17,810 nt of DNA from CAYMUB01 sp964393545 (GCA_964393545.1 CAYMUB010000057.1:1-17810); one strand, 5' to 3'; counted from the first letter of the stretch, positions 1 to 6,057 are shown. The notes: generated from the letters alone by a model not told the origin. A program made the numbers and translations.

Positions 1-468
1 CAGGCAATCAATGATATTCCTTTTGATTTAATTTTTATAGAATCTTTTGGTCATAATCCTTTGTCAGAGCATCCTTTAAAAGAAGGATTAAAATTGCAAT
101 CTCAAACTCTGGATAAGATTGTTAAAATCATAATTCAAAAACATCCTAAAACCAGTATAGTTTTTATTGCAACGATTGCTCCTCATAAAGAAAGATACGG
201 GGAAGGAGTAGTTAATTTAACAACAGATAAAAGAAAAGAGTGGGCACAGGAAAGAATTGCTTATATTAAAAATCATATTAACTTCGCAAAATCACACAAT
301 ATTCCGTTAATAAATATCTTTGAAAAATCCTTAGATAAAGATGGATCTGGAAATATTGATTATGTAAATACTAATGACTTTATTCACCCCTCCCCAACAG
401 GAATTTATTTTATCAGTGAACAAATTGCCAACTTTTTAAATGAGAATAATTTACAAGGAGTATACTAG
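1..468 (+). CDS. SGNH/GDSL-family hydrolase, 5' end outside the window
   Basis: The frame is open from the first base, so the protein begins upstream and the TTG at 61 is not a real start. The visible 155 residues are the C-terminal part of an SGNH-fold esterase/lipase. A FGHNPL segment near the start matches block III (GxN, oxyanion-hole Asn), and NDFIHPSPTG near the end matches block V, the DxxH that supplies catalytic Asp and His. The block I Ser would lie upstream. Family members remove acyl or acetyl groups from lipids or polysaccharides; the substrate cannot be told here. The stop overlaps the 3' end of the convergent gene at 465-911 by 4 bp. The last third of the gene is duplicated at 2352-2492. 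The family call is fairly firm, the role open. Confidence 0.75.
   Translation, partial: QAINDIPFDLIFIESFGHNPLSEHPLKEGLKLQSQTLDKIVKIIIQKHPKTSIVFIATIAPHKERYGEGVVNLTTDKRKEWAQERIAYIKNHINFAKSHNIPLINIFEKSLDKDGSGNIDYVNTNDFIHPSPTGIYFISEQIANFLNENNLQGVY
358..455 (+). repeat. 98-bp direct repeat, copy 1 (in the SGNH hydrolase 3' end)
   Basis: Identical over 98 bp to 2382-2479, at an offset of 2024 bp. Weaker similarity continues upstream in both copies: the KSL and SGNIDY codons are shared and one codon is missing in copy 2. After the repeat the two C-termini differ (GVY here, GTN in copy 2). Confidence 0.9.
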
Positions 469-911
469 GGTTTAAATTGGGATTTTTTAACAAGTTTGGC
501 TGTGTAAACAATTTCTCTCAACATCCCATCCTCACCCTCTATTTCATTTAAACCAGATAATCTTTGATACTCTCTTAAATAATCAGATAAGCCCTCCTTA
601 AGTTCTTTCTGTTCTGTTTTTAAGTCTTTTAATTTTGCTGATAGATCTGCCACATCAGGCCTTTTCATTATTTGTTGTTTAGTACCACTTCTAACTTTGA
701 CAGCTTCTTTAGCTATTTTGTCGTGTTCTTGAAAAGTTTGATCATTTCCAAAGATATCATCAATCATTTCCTTATGCTTGGAAGCATCCTCCCCAAGTTG
801 ATCAATCTGAGTAATATGAGTTTTAATCATTTCCTCAATCCTGACAAGTAAAACAGCATCGTTTCCAGATTCGGAATTATCTTTGGGTGGTTGTATATCT
901 TGATCAGCCAT
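465..911 (-). CDS. hypothetical coiled-coil protein
   Basis: A 148-aa acidic and basic protein that I do not recognise. It has no signal peptide or membrane segment. Residues about 20-125 are mostly charged heptad-like helix, rich in Lys, Glu, Asp and Leu (for example the KLKDLKTEQKELKEGL stretch), which predicts a coiled coil. The N-terminal 18 residues look disordered. The ATG at 911 is preceded by TAGAAT at 918-923 on the minus strand, 6 nt away, as in many genes of this window. It lies downstream of, and on the same strand as, the gene at 955-2304. Both sit between the two copies of the hydrolase 3' end and may have arrived together (inference). Confidence 0.6.
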   Translation of the reverse strand: MADQDIQPPKDNSESGNDAVLLVRIEEMIKTHITQIDQLGEDASKHKEMIDDIFGNDQTFQEHDKIAKEAVKVRSGTKQQIMKRPDVADLSAKLKDLKTEQKELKEGLSDYLREYQRLSGLNEIEGEDGMLREIVYTAKLVKKSQFKP

Positions 912-954
912 TTAAATATTCTAACTAAAAACCCTCTTAAAAAACAAGATACAA

Positions 955-2304
955 TTATGAAGATAAGACTTTTACCATTTCGCTTTCAAGCAGCATCCTG
1001 CTTCTTTCAGGGATTGACACCCAAATTGGCAATTCTCGAGATGAAATGGCGCGGATTTGACTCCTTTCGATAGGTAAACCTATCTCAGTAAGGGGTTTTT
1101 CCCCTTGGGGCATTCTTGATTCAACTAAAATTCTGCCTAAATGAACATCTGGTACGCCAATTAAAGAAGCACCTGCTTTTTGCAACACCTTATTTGTTGC
1201 AGGTTGGTTTAAAAAACCTTCTTTATCAAAAGCTATAACCGGAACCAAGGCCCGCGTAGCTAATTCTTTACTGTAACGGGTAGCCAGTATTTCCCAATCT
1301 CGCGGGTTACCTGTTGATAATATCCTCCTAGTACCTATTTGCGCTGTATAAAAACCTGGGTGGCCTATGGTAATCCCTCCTTGTCGGTCAATATCCAGGG
1401 AAAATATTCCCAGATCAATGTCGTGCTGCATCTGAGCATTAAACCCTCTTCGGCCTTCCAAATCAACAGATACTAACCCCTTGGTATTTCCTAACCTGAG
1501 AGCAAAATCCTGGTAGGATTCAGAATCCTGGGCAGCTAATCCCTTGAGGAATTCAATTATCAATTCGGCCTGCCTTTGATAAGTGTGTTTGTTACTAAAT
1601 GCAATATCCAAATCAACCCCGGAGTAATCAACCGGCCAATTAGTATTGGGTTTTTTAGAATCAGGGGTATCTGATAAAAAGCAAGTAAATTGTTTCCTAA
1701 CTCCTTTAGCAATCTCAGAACCGTTCTCAAAAATTGTAGAAGCAAGTGTATGAATTCCTAGAAACTGGGGCATATATTCATTGCTAAATAAACCATTATG
1801 CTCTTTGACTCCTAATATATTGGCAGTTACCTCATTAATAGTTAATTGAACTAATTCAGCTTGACTTCGGAAAACGCGTAAATCTCTTAATCTACGATAG
1901 GTAAAATCAGCTGGCCCGGTTCCTATGGCATTCAACCATTGAGACTGATTGTAGGCAAGAAACTCTTGCATAGCAGCTCCAAAATGTGGCGAAGTTTCAT
2001 GGGCCCTTCTAATGGAAGCGCTTGATCCGTCAATGGTAGAGATTCTATTAGGACGAGTTAATTCATAAATCTCTCTAAGAGCAAAAGATAAATCTTCAAT
2101 AGTAGTTGAAAATCTAGTAGGTACAGGAGCTACTTTTTCTAAAAACCCTGCCATGCTTTGTCCAACCAAAGCACATTTGTCCGGGTATGCTATTACCTTT
2201 CCATCAACTTGGTAGACGGTAAAAATAGAAGAGCTTAATCCAAGAGCATCTCCGGGCTGATTAAACCTCAAATCTGCACCAGCTATTTCTTTAGTTTTTA
2301 TCAT
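955..2304 (-). CDS. hypothetical protein, 449 aa, unrecognised
   Basis: A long soluble protein with no signal peptide or membrane helix and no family I can name. Around residues 225-245 there is a SGVDLDIAF segment that faintly recalls the GxDxD motif of nucleotidyltransferase-fold proteins, but the rest of that motif set is not evident, so no activity is assigned. The C-terminal third (GVPDVHLGRILVESRMP, then a Ser/Arg-rich end) looks like a second domain. The start is supported by TATAAT at 2313-2318 (minus strand), 8 nt before the ATG. It forms a leftward pair with 465-911 after a 43-bp gap. Length and normal codon use argue that it is real. Confidence 0.65.
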   Translation of the reverse strand: MIKTKEIAGADLRFNQPGDALGLSSSIFTVYQVDGKVIAYPDKCALVGQSMAGFLEKVAPVPTRFSTTIEDLSFALREIYELTRPNRISTIDGSSASIRRAHETSPHFGAAMQEFLAYNQSQWLNAIGTGPADFTYRRLRDLRVFRSQAELVQLTINEVTANILGVKEHNGLFSNEYMPQFLGIHTLASTIFENGSEIAKGVRKQFTCFLSDTPDSKKPNTNWPVDYSGVDLDIAFSNKHTYQRQAELIIEFLKGLAAQDSESYQDFALRLGNTKGLVSVDLEGRRGFNAQMQHDIDLGIFSLDIDRQGGITIGHPGFYTAQIGTRRILSTGNPRDWEILATRYSKELATRALVPVIAFDKEGFLNQPATNKVLQKAGASLIGVPDVHLGRILVESRMPQGEKPLTEIGLPIERSQIRAISSRELPIWVSIPERSRMLLESEMVKVLSS

Positions 2305-2312
2305 AGGAAGGG

Positions 2313-2318
2313 ATTATA
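2313..2318 (-). promoter_or_regulatory. -10 box of the 449-aa gene
   Basis: A perfect TATAAT on the minus strand ends 8 nt before the ATG at 2304, so transcription should begin at or almost at the start codon. Confidence 0.55.
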
Positions 2319-2345
2319 CTGTAGGGAGGCTCCAAATTCAAATGT

Positions 2346-2370
2346 ATGTATAAGTCCTTGACTTATACAT
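2346..2370. repeat. perfect 11-bp hairpin at the edge of the duplicated segment
   Basis: ATGTATAAGTC and GACTTATACAT are exact reverse complements around a 3-nt loop (CTT). There is no T-run, so it is not an obvious terminator. It lies upstream of the minus-strand gene starting at 2304, so an operator role is possible. It also coincides with the point where the two hydrolase copies diverge. Confidence 0.6.
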
Positions 2371-2381
2371 CTGGGAATATA

Positions 2382-2479
2382 GATTATGTAAATACTAATG
2401 ACTTTATTCACCCCTCCCCAACAGGAATTTATTTTATCAGTGAACAAATTGCCAACTTTTTAAATGAGAATAATTTACA
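2382..2479 (+). repeat. 98-bp direct repeat, copy 2
   Basis: Exact copy of 358-455. The two copies bracket a 1.9-kb block holding two leftward genes. This pattern is expected if the block entered by recombination at the hydrolase 3' end, or if tandem paralogues were reduced by deletion. Confidence 0.9.
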
Positions 2480-2499
2480 GGGTACGAACTAAATCCAGA

Positions 2500-2507
2500 C
2501 AGGTTTT
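2500..2507. repeat. target-site duplication, left copy
   Basis: CAGGTTTT directly abuts the left inverted repeat and matches 5685-5692 exactly. Confidence 0.88.
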
Positions 2508-2527
2508 GGTAGTGGGTCAATTTCAAT
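2508..2527 (+). repeat. left terminal inverted repeat of the IS1 element
   Basis: Begins GGTAGTGGGTCAATTT, then one mismatch, then AAT shared with the right end. The GGT start also resembles classical IS1 ends. Confidence 0.88.
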
Positions 2528-2543
2528 TTAAGACAAAACTTGC

Positions 2544-2573
2544 TTGACTGCTTATTCAATCGTCTGATATCAT
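2544..2573 (+). promoter_or_regulatory. promoter of the small basic protein gene
   Basis: TTGACT (2544-2549), an 18-nt spacer and TATCAT preceded by TGA (2568-2573) lie 6 nt before the ATG at 2580. This sits just inside the left inverted repeat, so the promoter travels with the element. Confidence 0.6.
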
Positions 2574-2579
2574 TTCCTC

Positions 2580-2765
2580 ATGGATATAAACGAGCTCGCT
2601 CATAAGATAACTAAGAAATCCACAGAAGAAGAGAAAAACCCTGCTGCGGTAGCGCTTGGAAGACTTGGAGGATTAGTAGGTGGTCATGCACGAGCTAAGA
2701 AACTAAGTGCTAAAAGAAAAAAGGAAATTGCGAAGAGAGCTGCAAAAGCTCGTTGGTCAAAATAA
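2580..2765 (+). CDS. small basic Gly/Lys/Ala-rich protein (passenger gene)
   Basis: A 61-aa protein with a mixed N-terminal 20 residues and then a core LGRLGGLVGGHARAKKLSAK followed by a basic helix ending AKRAAKARWSK. This pattern (GRLGG..GG.ARA..LS...R.EIA..AA.ARW) is common in small bacterial proteins of unknown function that are sometimes labelled histone-like; nucleic-acid binding is plausible from the charge but not shown. It is the first gene inside the left end of the IS1 element, has its own promoter and points towards the two leftward passenger genes. As cargo it might bind element DNA or affect expression (inference). Confidence 0.7.
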   Translation: MDINELAHKITKKSTEEEKNPAAVALGRLGGLVGGHARAKKLSAKRKKEIAKRAAKARWSK

Positions 2766-2883
2766 GCATCTTTTTTTGCTAAATTTTTCTAAGGTCTTGC
2801 TTCTTTTAACTTTTTGCCAATTTTAGCATCACCCATACGGATAATATAGCACACATAAAGAAGGACAACTTTACTGGCATTTT

Positions 2884-3549
2884 TTATAAATCATGATCGA
2901 TCTTTAATGTATGTTGGTCTAATTGCTCCTCTATTTCTTTTTCAGGGAAACGAGTCCTGTGCGCTTCTCTTTTTGCAGGAGAAGTTAGAAGAGGGTATAA
3001 ATCACCAAATTTCACTATTCTTCTAATTGATAAGGCACCAATAGGAGGCAGCGCATCGAATGGAGCACCTTCCCACCCCGTATTTTTTGGCGAAACAGTA
3101 AAAGATATATTCACGAGTTTATCATAATCTAAGCTACCATCTACAAATAACCTTTGAAACCCTGGTGGTACGTAGTTACTGGATTCTACATCATTATCAC
3201 CATTTTGAGAAAAGTCTTCAGTTACAATTGCTATTGGTACACCATTCTTCCCTATAAGAAGCCCATAAAATAGTGGTAATTCAGGTAAAAGATGGGGCAT
3301 ATTTTTGGCCACAACACTCATAACGGCCAACTCAAAAATAAATCTATCTCTTATAAGTTCTGGTCTTGCCCAAACTCTCTGAGGTTCTTTTAAGCCAACA
3401 TGGACCTCTGTTCCCATTTCTGTTGAATTAAACCGTCCTACTGAAAAAAAGTTAGCGTAGTTACCATTTCCGCGTTTTTCTCCTTTTTCAAGAGTTATTC
3501 CAGCATCTACCTCTGCAATTAACTTGATGTTGCGTTCAAGATAAGGCAT
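2884..3549 (-). CDS. kinase-fold-like hypothetical protein (passenger gene)
   Basis: A 221-aa protein without a firm family. Residues about 27-115 could be a protein-kinase-like N-lobe: alternating strands, a helix with an Arg/Glu-rich region (RPELIRDRFIFELAVMSVVA), then a strand and hinge-like IAIVTEDFS, as seen in aminoglycoside- and lipopolysaccharide-kinase-type folds. No glycine-rich loop and no clear HxD or DFG equivalent follows, so it may be a pseudokinase or a different fold. The start is supported by TGATATAAT at 3558-3566 (minus strand), 8 nt before the ATG. It is downstream of, and on the same strand as, the better kinase-like gene at 3713-4408, and the two may act together. Confidence 0.55.
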   Translation of the reverse strand: MPYLERNIKLIAEVDAGITLEKGEKRGNGNYANFFSVGRFNSTEMGTEVHVGLKEPQRVWARPELIRDRFIFELAVMSVVAKNMPHLLPELPLFYGLLIGKNGVPIAIVTEDFSQNGDNDVESSNYVPPGFQRLFVDGSLDYDKLVNISFTVSPKNTGWEGAPFDALPPIGALSIRRIVKFGDLYPLLTSPAKREAHRTRFPEKEIEEQLDQHTLKIDHDL

Positions 3550-3557
3550 AGGCTTGT

Positions 3558-3566
3558 ATTATATCA
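3558..3566 (-). promoter_or_regulatory. extended -10 box of the 221-aa passenger gene
   Basis: TGATATAAT on the minus strand ends 8 nt before the start codon at 3549, so the gene probably has its own promoter despite lying downstream of a same-strand gene. Confidence 0.55.
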
Positions 3567-3712
3567 AAACATATCATTTAAATCTGAATTAGCAGAAGAT
3601 GGTTGTTCTTGATGAGTTAAAGTCTATTACTTCTACTGAAATTTTAGGTTTCTGTTAAAATTGATCTTGCATTTATAATTATGGACAGAATAAAAGAATT
3701 GGCTAGTATCTA

Positions 3713-4408
3713 TTACCTGTAATATCTTTCTATAATTTTTTCTTTATATACATCGGGTTCAATTACATTCTGATTAATAAAGTCATTAAATGCTTCTTTG
3801 ACGGCACCTTTATTATGGGGTAAGCAATATCCAGGTATTGTTGCAGCTCGAGTGTTTACCATATCTAGATCTCCTATTATGAAATCAATCTTTGACTGGG
3901 TGGCGCGGTCAACGAAAAAGAAAAAGGCGTCCTTATCGAAAGTGATACCTTTCTTACCTGCTAGCACTGCCTGTTGGAAGGCTTCATCTGTAAATTTATA
4001 TAAATCTTCATCAGCTATATGTTCTATTCTTTTACCAAACAATGACTCTGTTGTTGGTGAGTCCACATTAATTCCGATGCAAACACTTGTTTGAGTACTT
4101 CCATTTGTCATTAAAATACTTTTTCTATCTTCACCGAGGCGGTGAGTTGGAAATACTTTAAGACCTGCTTTTTTTGCCACTTCATAATTCCTCATTGCGT
4201 TGGCTGCTTCCTCCTCACCCCGAGCACTATAAAACCTCTTTATTACTAACTTTCTTTTATGTTTTCCAATAGTTACATCTGCCTCGTAACAAGTGCCGAA
4301 TGCTCCACTTCCAATTTTTCTTTCATTTTCAATCTGCACTGCGGTTCCTTCCTCTGTCCCAGATTTTGAAAAGGTTGTTATAGAAGCTTCTGTTTGTGCA
4401 TCTACCAT
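3713..4408 (-). CDS. protein-kinase-like protein (passenger gene)
   Basis: I place the start at the ATG at 4408 (231 aa), not at the in-frame ATG 21 codons upstream, because a perfect TGCTATAAT (4418-4426) ends 9 nt before it and overlaps the longer reading. The N-lobe is kinase-like: glycine-rich loop GSGAFG (residues 33-38), Lys57 in VIKRFY as the ATP-anchoring lysine, and Glu76 as a candidate helix-C partner. The usual HRD and DFG motifs are missing. In their place are ITFDKDAFFFFV (Asp158, Asp160) and FIIGDLDMV (Asp180, Asp182), an arrangement closer to small-molecule or atypical phosphotransferases. The substrate is unknown. It is encoded on the strand opposite the transposase, inside the IS1 element. 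A kinase fold is likely; activity is less sure. Confidence 0.65.
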   Translation of the reverse strand: MVDAQTEASITTFSKSGTEEGTAVQIENERKIGSGAFGTCYEADVTIGKHKRKLVIKRFYSARGEEEAANAMRNYEVAKKAGLKVFPTHRLGEDRKSILMTNGSTQTSVCIGINVDSPTTESLFGKRIEHIADEDLYKFTDEAFQQAVLAGKKGITFDKDAFFFFVDRATQSKIDFIIGDLDMVNTRAATIPGYCLPHNKGAVKEAFNDFINQNVIEPDVYKEKIIERYYR

Positions 4409-4417
4409 AGTGAAGAG

Positions 4418-4426
4418 ATTATAGCA
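4418..4426 (-). promoter_or_regulatory. extended -10 box deciding the kinase-like gene start
   Basis: TGCTATAAT on the minus strand lies 9 nt before the ATG at 4408 and inside the longer open frame. Transcription from here could not include the upstream ATG at 4471. Confidence 0.6.
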
Positions 4427-4572
4427 GAATACCGACCAAACTAAACAGTTTCTTTGAAAATTAGTCACCACTCTCGTCTTCTGAAGAAATGGTAATCTAC
4501 CCCGTCTTTCCTGATTTTGTTTTCAACCTCTTATTTAACTGATTTCTCGTTGCAAAGTGAAAGATAAGTGTT

Positions 4573-4809
4573 TTACCCATAATACCTCTCCAGGAAGGAT
4601 TTAAGAAGCCTCCTTAGGTAGATAATAACCATATTGTTTGGGCAAAGGACATAGATCTGTAAAGAATGAATATTATCCTCTTCCCAATATTCTTCATCTA
4701 AGGAAGTAAAGATATTTTTTATAAAGTATTGAAGCATTAGTCTAGGAACATAAGCATCTAAGACATAGAGTACACAATGGGTTATTTCTCCTTGACAATG
4801 CTTGAGCGG
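4573..4809 (-). pseudogene. possible gene remnant or unannotated small gene inside the IS1 element
   Basis: The 418-bp stretch 4409-4826 holds the kinase-like gene promoter, this open frame and the transposase promoter. The frame runs leftward from an upstream stop at 4810-4812 to TAA at 4573-4575, about 78 codons. Its composition is protein-like: HCVLYVLDAYVPRLMLQYF near the start, an acidic SLDEEYWEED patch and a C-terminal basic helix ending SFLERYYG. The only ATG is at 4737 (54 aa) and no -10 box precedes it, so this looks like the C-terminal part of a truncated passenger gene rather than a complete one. It has no recognised family. The ending is loosely like that of the kinase-like gene (IIERYYR), which may be chance. 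Confidence 0.35.
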
Positions 4810-4820
4810 TCAAGTATGAT
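4792..4820 (+). promoter_or_regulatory. transposase promoter, leaderless layout
   Basis: TTGACA (4792-4797), a 17-nt spacer and TATGAT (4815-4820). The expected transcription start falls on or next to the A of the ATG at 4827. Confidence 0.65.
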
Positions 4821-4826
4821 ATATTC

Positions 4827-5675
4827 ATGTATTCATTAAGTCTTGAGCAAAAAGTAAGGGTTGTATCTTCATTAGTTGAGGGTAACTCAATTAGGGCAAC
4901 TTGTAGAATAACAGGTGTTGCAAAGGGTACTGTTACACGACTTTTAGAAAGTGTTGGAAAAGCCTGTGGTGAATATCAAGACGTTATACTTCGTGACCTT
5001 CCCTGTAAAACTATACAATGTGATGAAATCTGGTCTTATTGTTATGCTAAGGGTAAAAACGTACCTGAGCAACATAAAGATCAATTTGGATACGGTGATG
5101 TCTGGACGTGGGTTGCTATTGATGCTGAAACAAAGCTCGTGCCAAGTTGGTCAGTAGGACTAAGAGATGCTAACTATGCTAAAAAGTTTATGGATGATTT
5201 AAAAGGTAGGTTAGCCAATAGAGTACAATTAACAACTGACGGACATAAGGTATATCTATGGGCAGTTGAAAATGCTTTTGGTTCAGAAGTAGATTATGCA
5301 ATGCTCATTAAAATATATGGGCAACAACCTGATGGAGAAAAGAGGTATAGTCCTGCAGAGTGTATTGCAACAGAAACTCAGATTATGCAGGGAAAGCCTG
5401 ATACCACTAAAATCTCAACCAGTTATGTTGAGAGGCAGAACCTAACCATGAGAATGAATATGCGCAGATTTACCAGATTAACCAATGCTTTCTCAAAGAA
5501 AATACAAAACTTAGAGTATGCAGTAGCTCTTCATTTTATGTACTACAATTTTTGTAGACCTCATAAGACACTAAACCTTAAGAAATCCTTGGGAGTAACT
5601 CCTGCTATGGCTGCTGGGGTAACTAACAAAAGGTGGAAGCTAGAAGACATTATTTATTTAACTCATTCAAATTGA
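4827..5675 (+). CDS. IS1-family transposase, single ORF
   Basis: A 282-aa DDE transposase of IS1 type that cuts and joins the element ends. The N-terminus has a helix-turn-helix-like segment (about residues 21-40, SIRATCRITGVAKGTVTRLL). The catalytic triad is visible as Asp66 in QCDEIWSY, Asp138 in LTTDGHKVY and Glu202 in SYVERQN, followed by the MRRFTRLTNAFSKK and HFMYYNFCRPH blocks typical of the family. Classical IS1 needs a frameshift between two ORFs; here everything is in one frame, as in several other branches of the family. The stop lies within the right inverted repeat. All key residues are present, so it is probably active. Confidence 0.92.
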   Translation: MYSLSLEQKVRVVSSLVEGNSIRATCRITGVAKGTVTRLLESVGKACGEYQDVILRDLPCKTIQCDEIWSYCYAKGKNVPEQHKDQFGYGDVWTWVAIDAETKLVPSWSVGLRDANYAKKFMDDLKGRLANRVQLTTDGHKVYLWAVENAFGSEVDYAMLIKIYGQQPDGEKRYSPAECIATETQIMQGKPDTTKISTSYVERQNLTMRMNMRRFTRLTNAFSKKIQNLEYAVALHFMYYNFCRPHKTLNLKKSLGVTPAMAAGVTNKRWKLEDIIYLTHSN

Positions 5676-5684
5676 CCCACTACC
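5665..5684 (-). repeat. right terminal inverted repeat of the IS1 element
   Basis: Its complement matches the left end at 19 of 20 positions. The transposase TGA stop (5673-5675) lies inside it. Confidence 0.88.
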
Positions 5685-5692
5685 CAGGTTTT
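5685..5692. repeat. target-site duplication, right copy
   Basis: CAGGTTTT directly follows the right inverted repeat and matches 2500-2507 exactly. Removing the element and one copy restores a continuous uninterrupted site. Confidence 0.88.
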
Positions 5693-5725
5693 AGTGGTAT
5701 TGCATTTTTTATTCTTTTGAGGTAA

Positions 5726-5810
5726 TATGATAGTGGTGGAACGAGAGAGTCTTTACTCTCCATGACGCTGAAGTCTAAAAACCTAAGCGTGAGGCGTTCC
5801 ACTTTTTCTT
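5726..5810 (+). ncRNA. candidate structured small RNA with its own -10 box
   Basis: TATGAT at 5726-5731 places a transcription start near 5737. From there an outer 8-bp stem (5736-5743 GTGGAACG with 5795-5802 CGTTCCAC) encloses two hairpins: 5745-5750 with 5755-5760 (GAGAGT/ACTCTC, 4-nt loop) and 5765-5769 with 5786-5790 (ACGCT/AGCGT). The closing stem is followed by TTTTT, like an intrinsic terminator. The result is a compact three-way junction of about 67 nt. The right arm overlaps the last codons of the minus-strand gene at 5783-6028. No known RNA family was recognised. The same fold on the other strand could instead serve as that gene's terminator. Confidence 0.4.
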
Positions 5811-6028
5811 TGCCTTTTTTCCTTCTGTTTCTTATCCATTACTGAATAAAATACCTTACTTCTCCGTTTATCCTCAATTAAAATTACTCTGATTTTCCTA
5901 AAATCTTTATTGCTATTTTCATCTACCTCCATCATGGCCTCAAGGACATAAAATTTTCTTTTACCTTTAATTGAATCTGGGTACAAACTACATCCAGCCA
6001 GGCACCCCCTCTCAAGTTTAATTCGCAC
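5783..6028 (-). CDS. small basic hypothetical protein
   Basis: An 81-aa basic protein of unknown function, starting with GTG. It has no membrane segment. The middle (KGKRKFYVLEAMMEVDEN, then KIRVILIEDKRRSKVFYSVM) looks like a small beta-rich fold, and the C-terminus is very Lys/Arg-rich. A minus-strand TATACA box ends about 15 nt before the start codon. It is isolated between the candidate RNA and the palindromic repeat. The short length and rare start codon leave some doubt that it is real. Confidence 0.45.
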   Translation of the reverse strand: MRIKLERGCLAGCSLYPDSIKGKRKFYVLEAMMEVDENSNKDFRKIRVILIEDKRRSKVFYSVMDKKQKEKRQRKSGTPHA

Positions 6029-6057
6029 TCTCTAATTTCTTTATGTATAATGAACTA

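Larger units (their letters stand above)
2346..2492 (+). pseudogene. stranded C-terminal fragment of an SGNH hydrolase
   Basis: A 48-codon frame from an ATG at 2346 to TAA at 2490-2492 encodes KSLTYTSGNIDY followed by the same block V region (NDFIHPSPTG) and C-terminus as the hydrolase at 1-468. The oxyanion and nucleophile blocks are absent, and the frame is closed by a stop at 2322-2324, so it cannot make an active enzyme. The first codons coincide with a perfect hairpin. It is best read as a gene remnant left by duplication or insertion. The IS1 element starts 16 bp after its stop codon. Confidence 0.75.
2508..5684 (+). mobile_element. complete IS1-family element with passenger genes, 3177 bp
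   Basis: The element is bounded by terminal inverted repeats: 2508-2527 against the complement of 5665-5684, 19 of 20 positions equal and the outer 16 exact, beginning GGTAGTGGG. The 8 bp on each outer side are identical (CAGGTTTT), a target duplication of the size known for IS1 elements. Inside are a single-ORF IS1-type DDE transposase next to the right end, plus a small basic protein, two leftward kinase-fold-like genes and an ORF remnant. The transposase stop codon lies within the right inverted repeat. Known IS1 elements are mostly about 0.7-1.2 kb, although larger passenger-carrying members of the family have been described. The intact ends and matching duplication suggest that the whole 3.2-kb unit moved as one, fairly recently. 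No host gene is interrupted: it entered just after the hydrolase fragment. Confidence 0.9.

Noticed and set aside
3798..4094. 98-aa rightward open frame opposite the kinase-like gene
   Set aside because: It lies fully antisense to a gene with recognisable motifs, has no promoter and has no protein-like domain.
3713..4471. Longer version of the kinase-like gene starting 21 codons upstream
   Set aside because: A perfect extended -10 box lies inside the extra 21 codons, so the transcript would start after that ATG.
5736..5802. tRNA-like fold with a 7-8 bp acceptor-like stem
   Set aside because: It has the right size and an acceptor-like stem, but no GTTCRA T-loop, no proper anticodon arm and only two inner hairpins.
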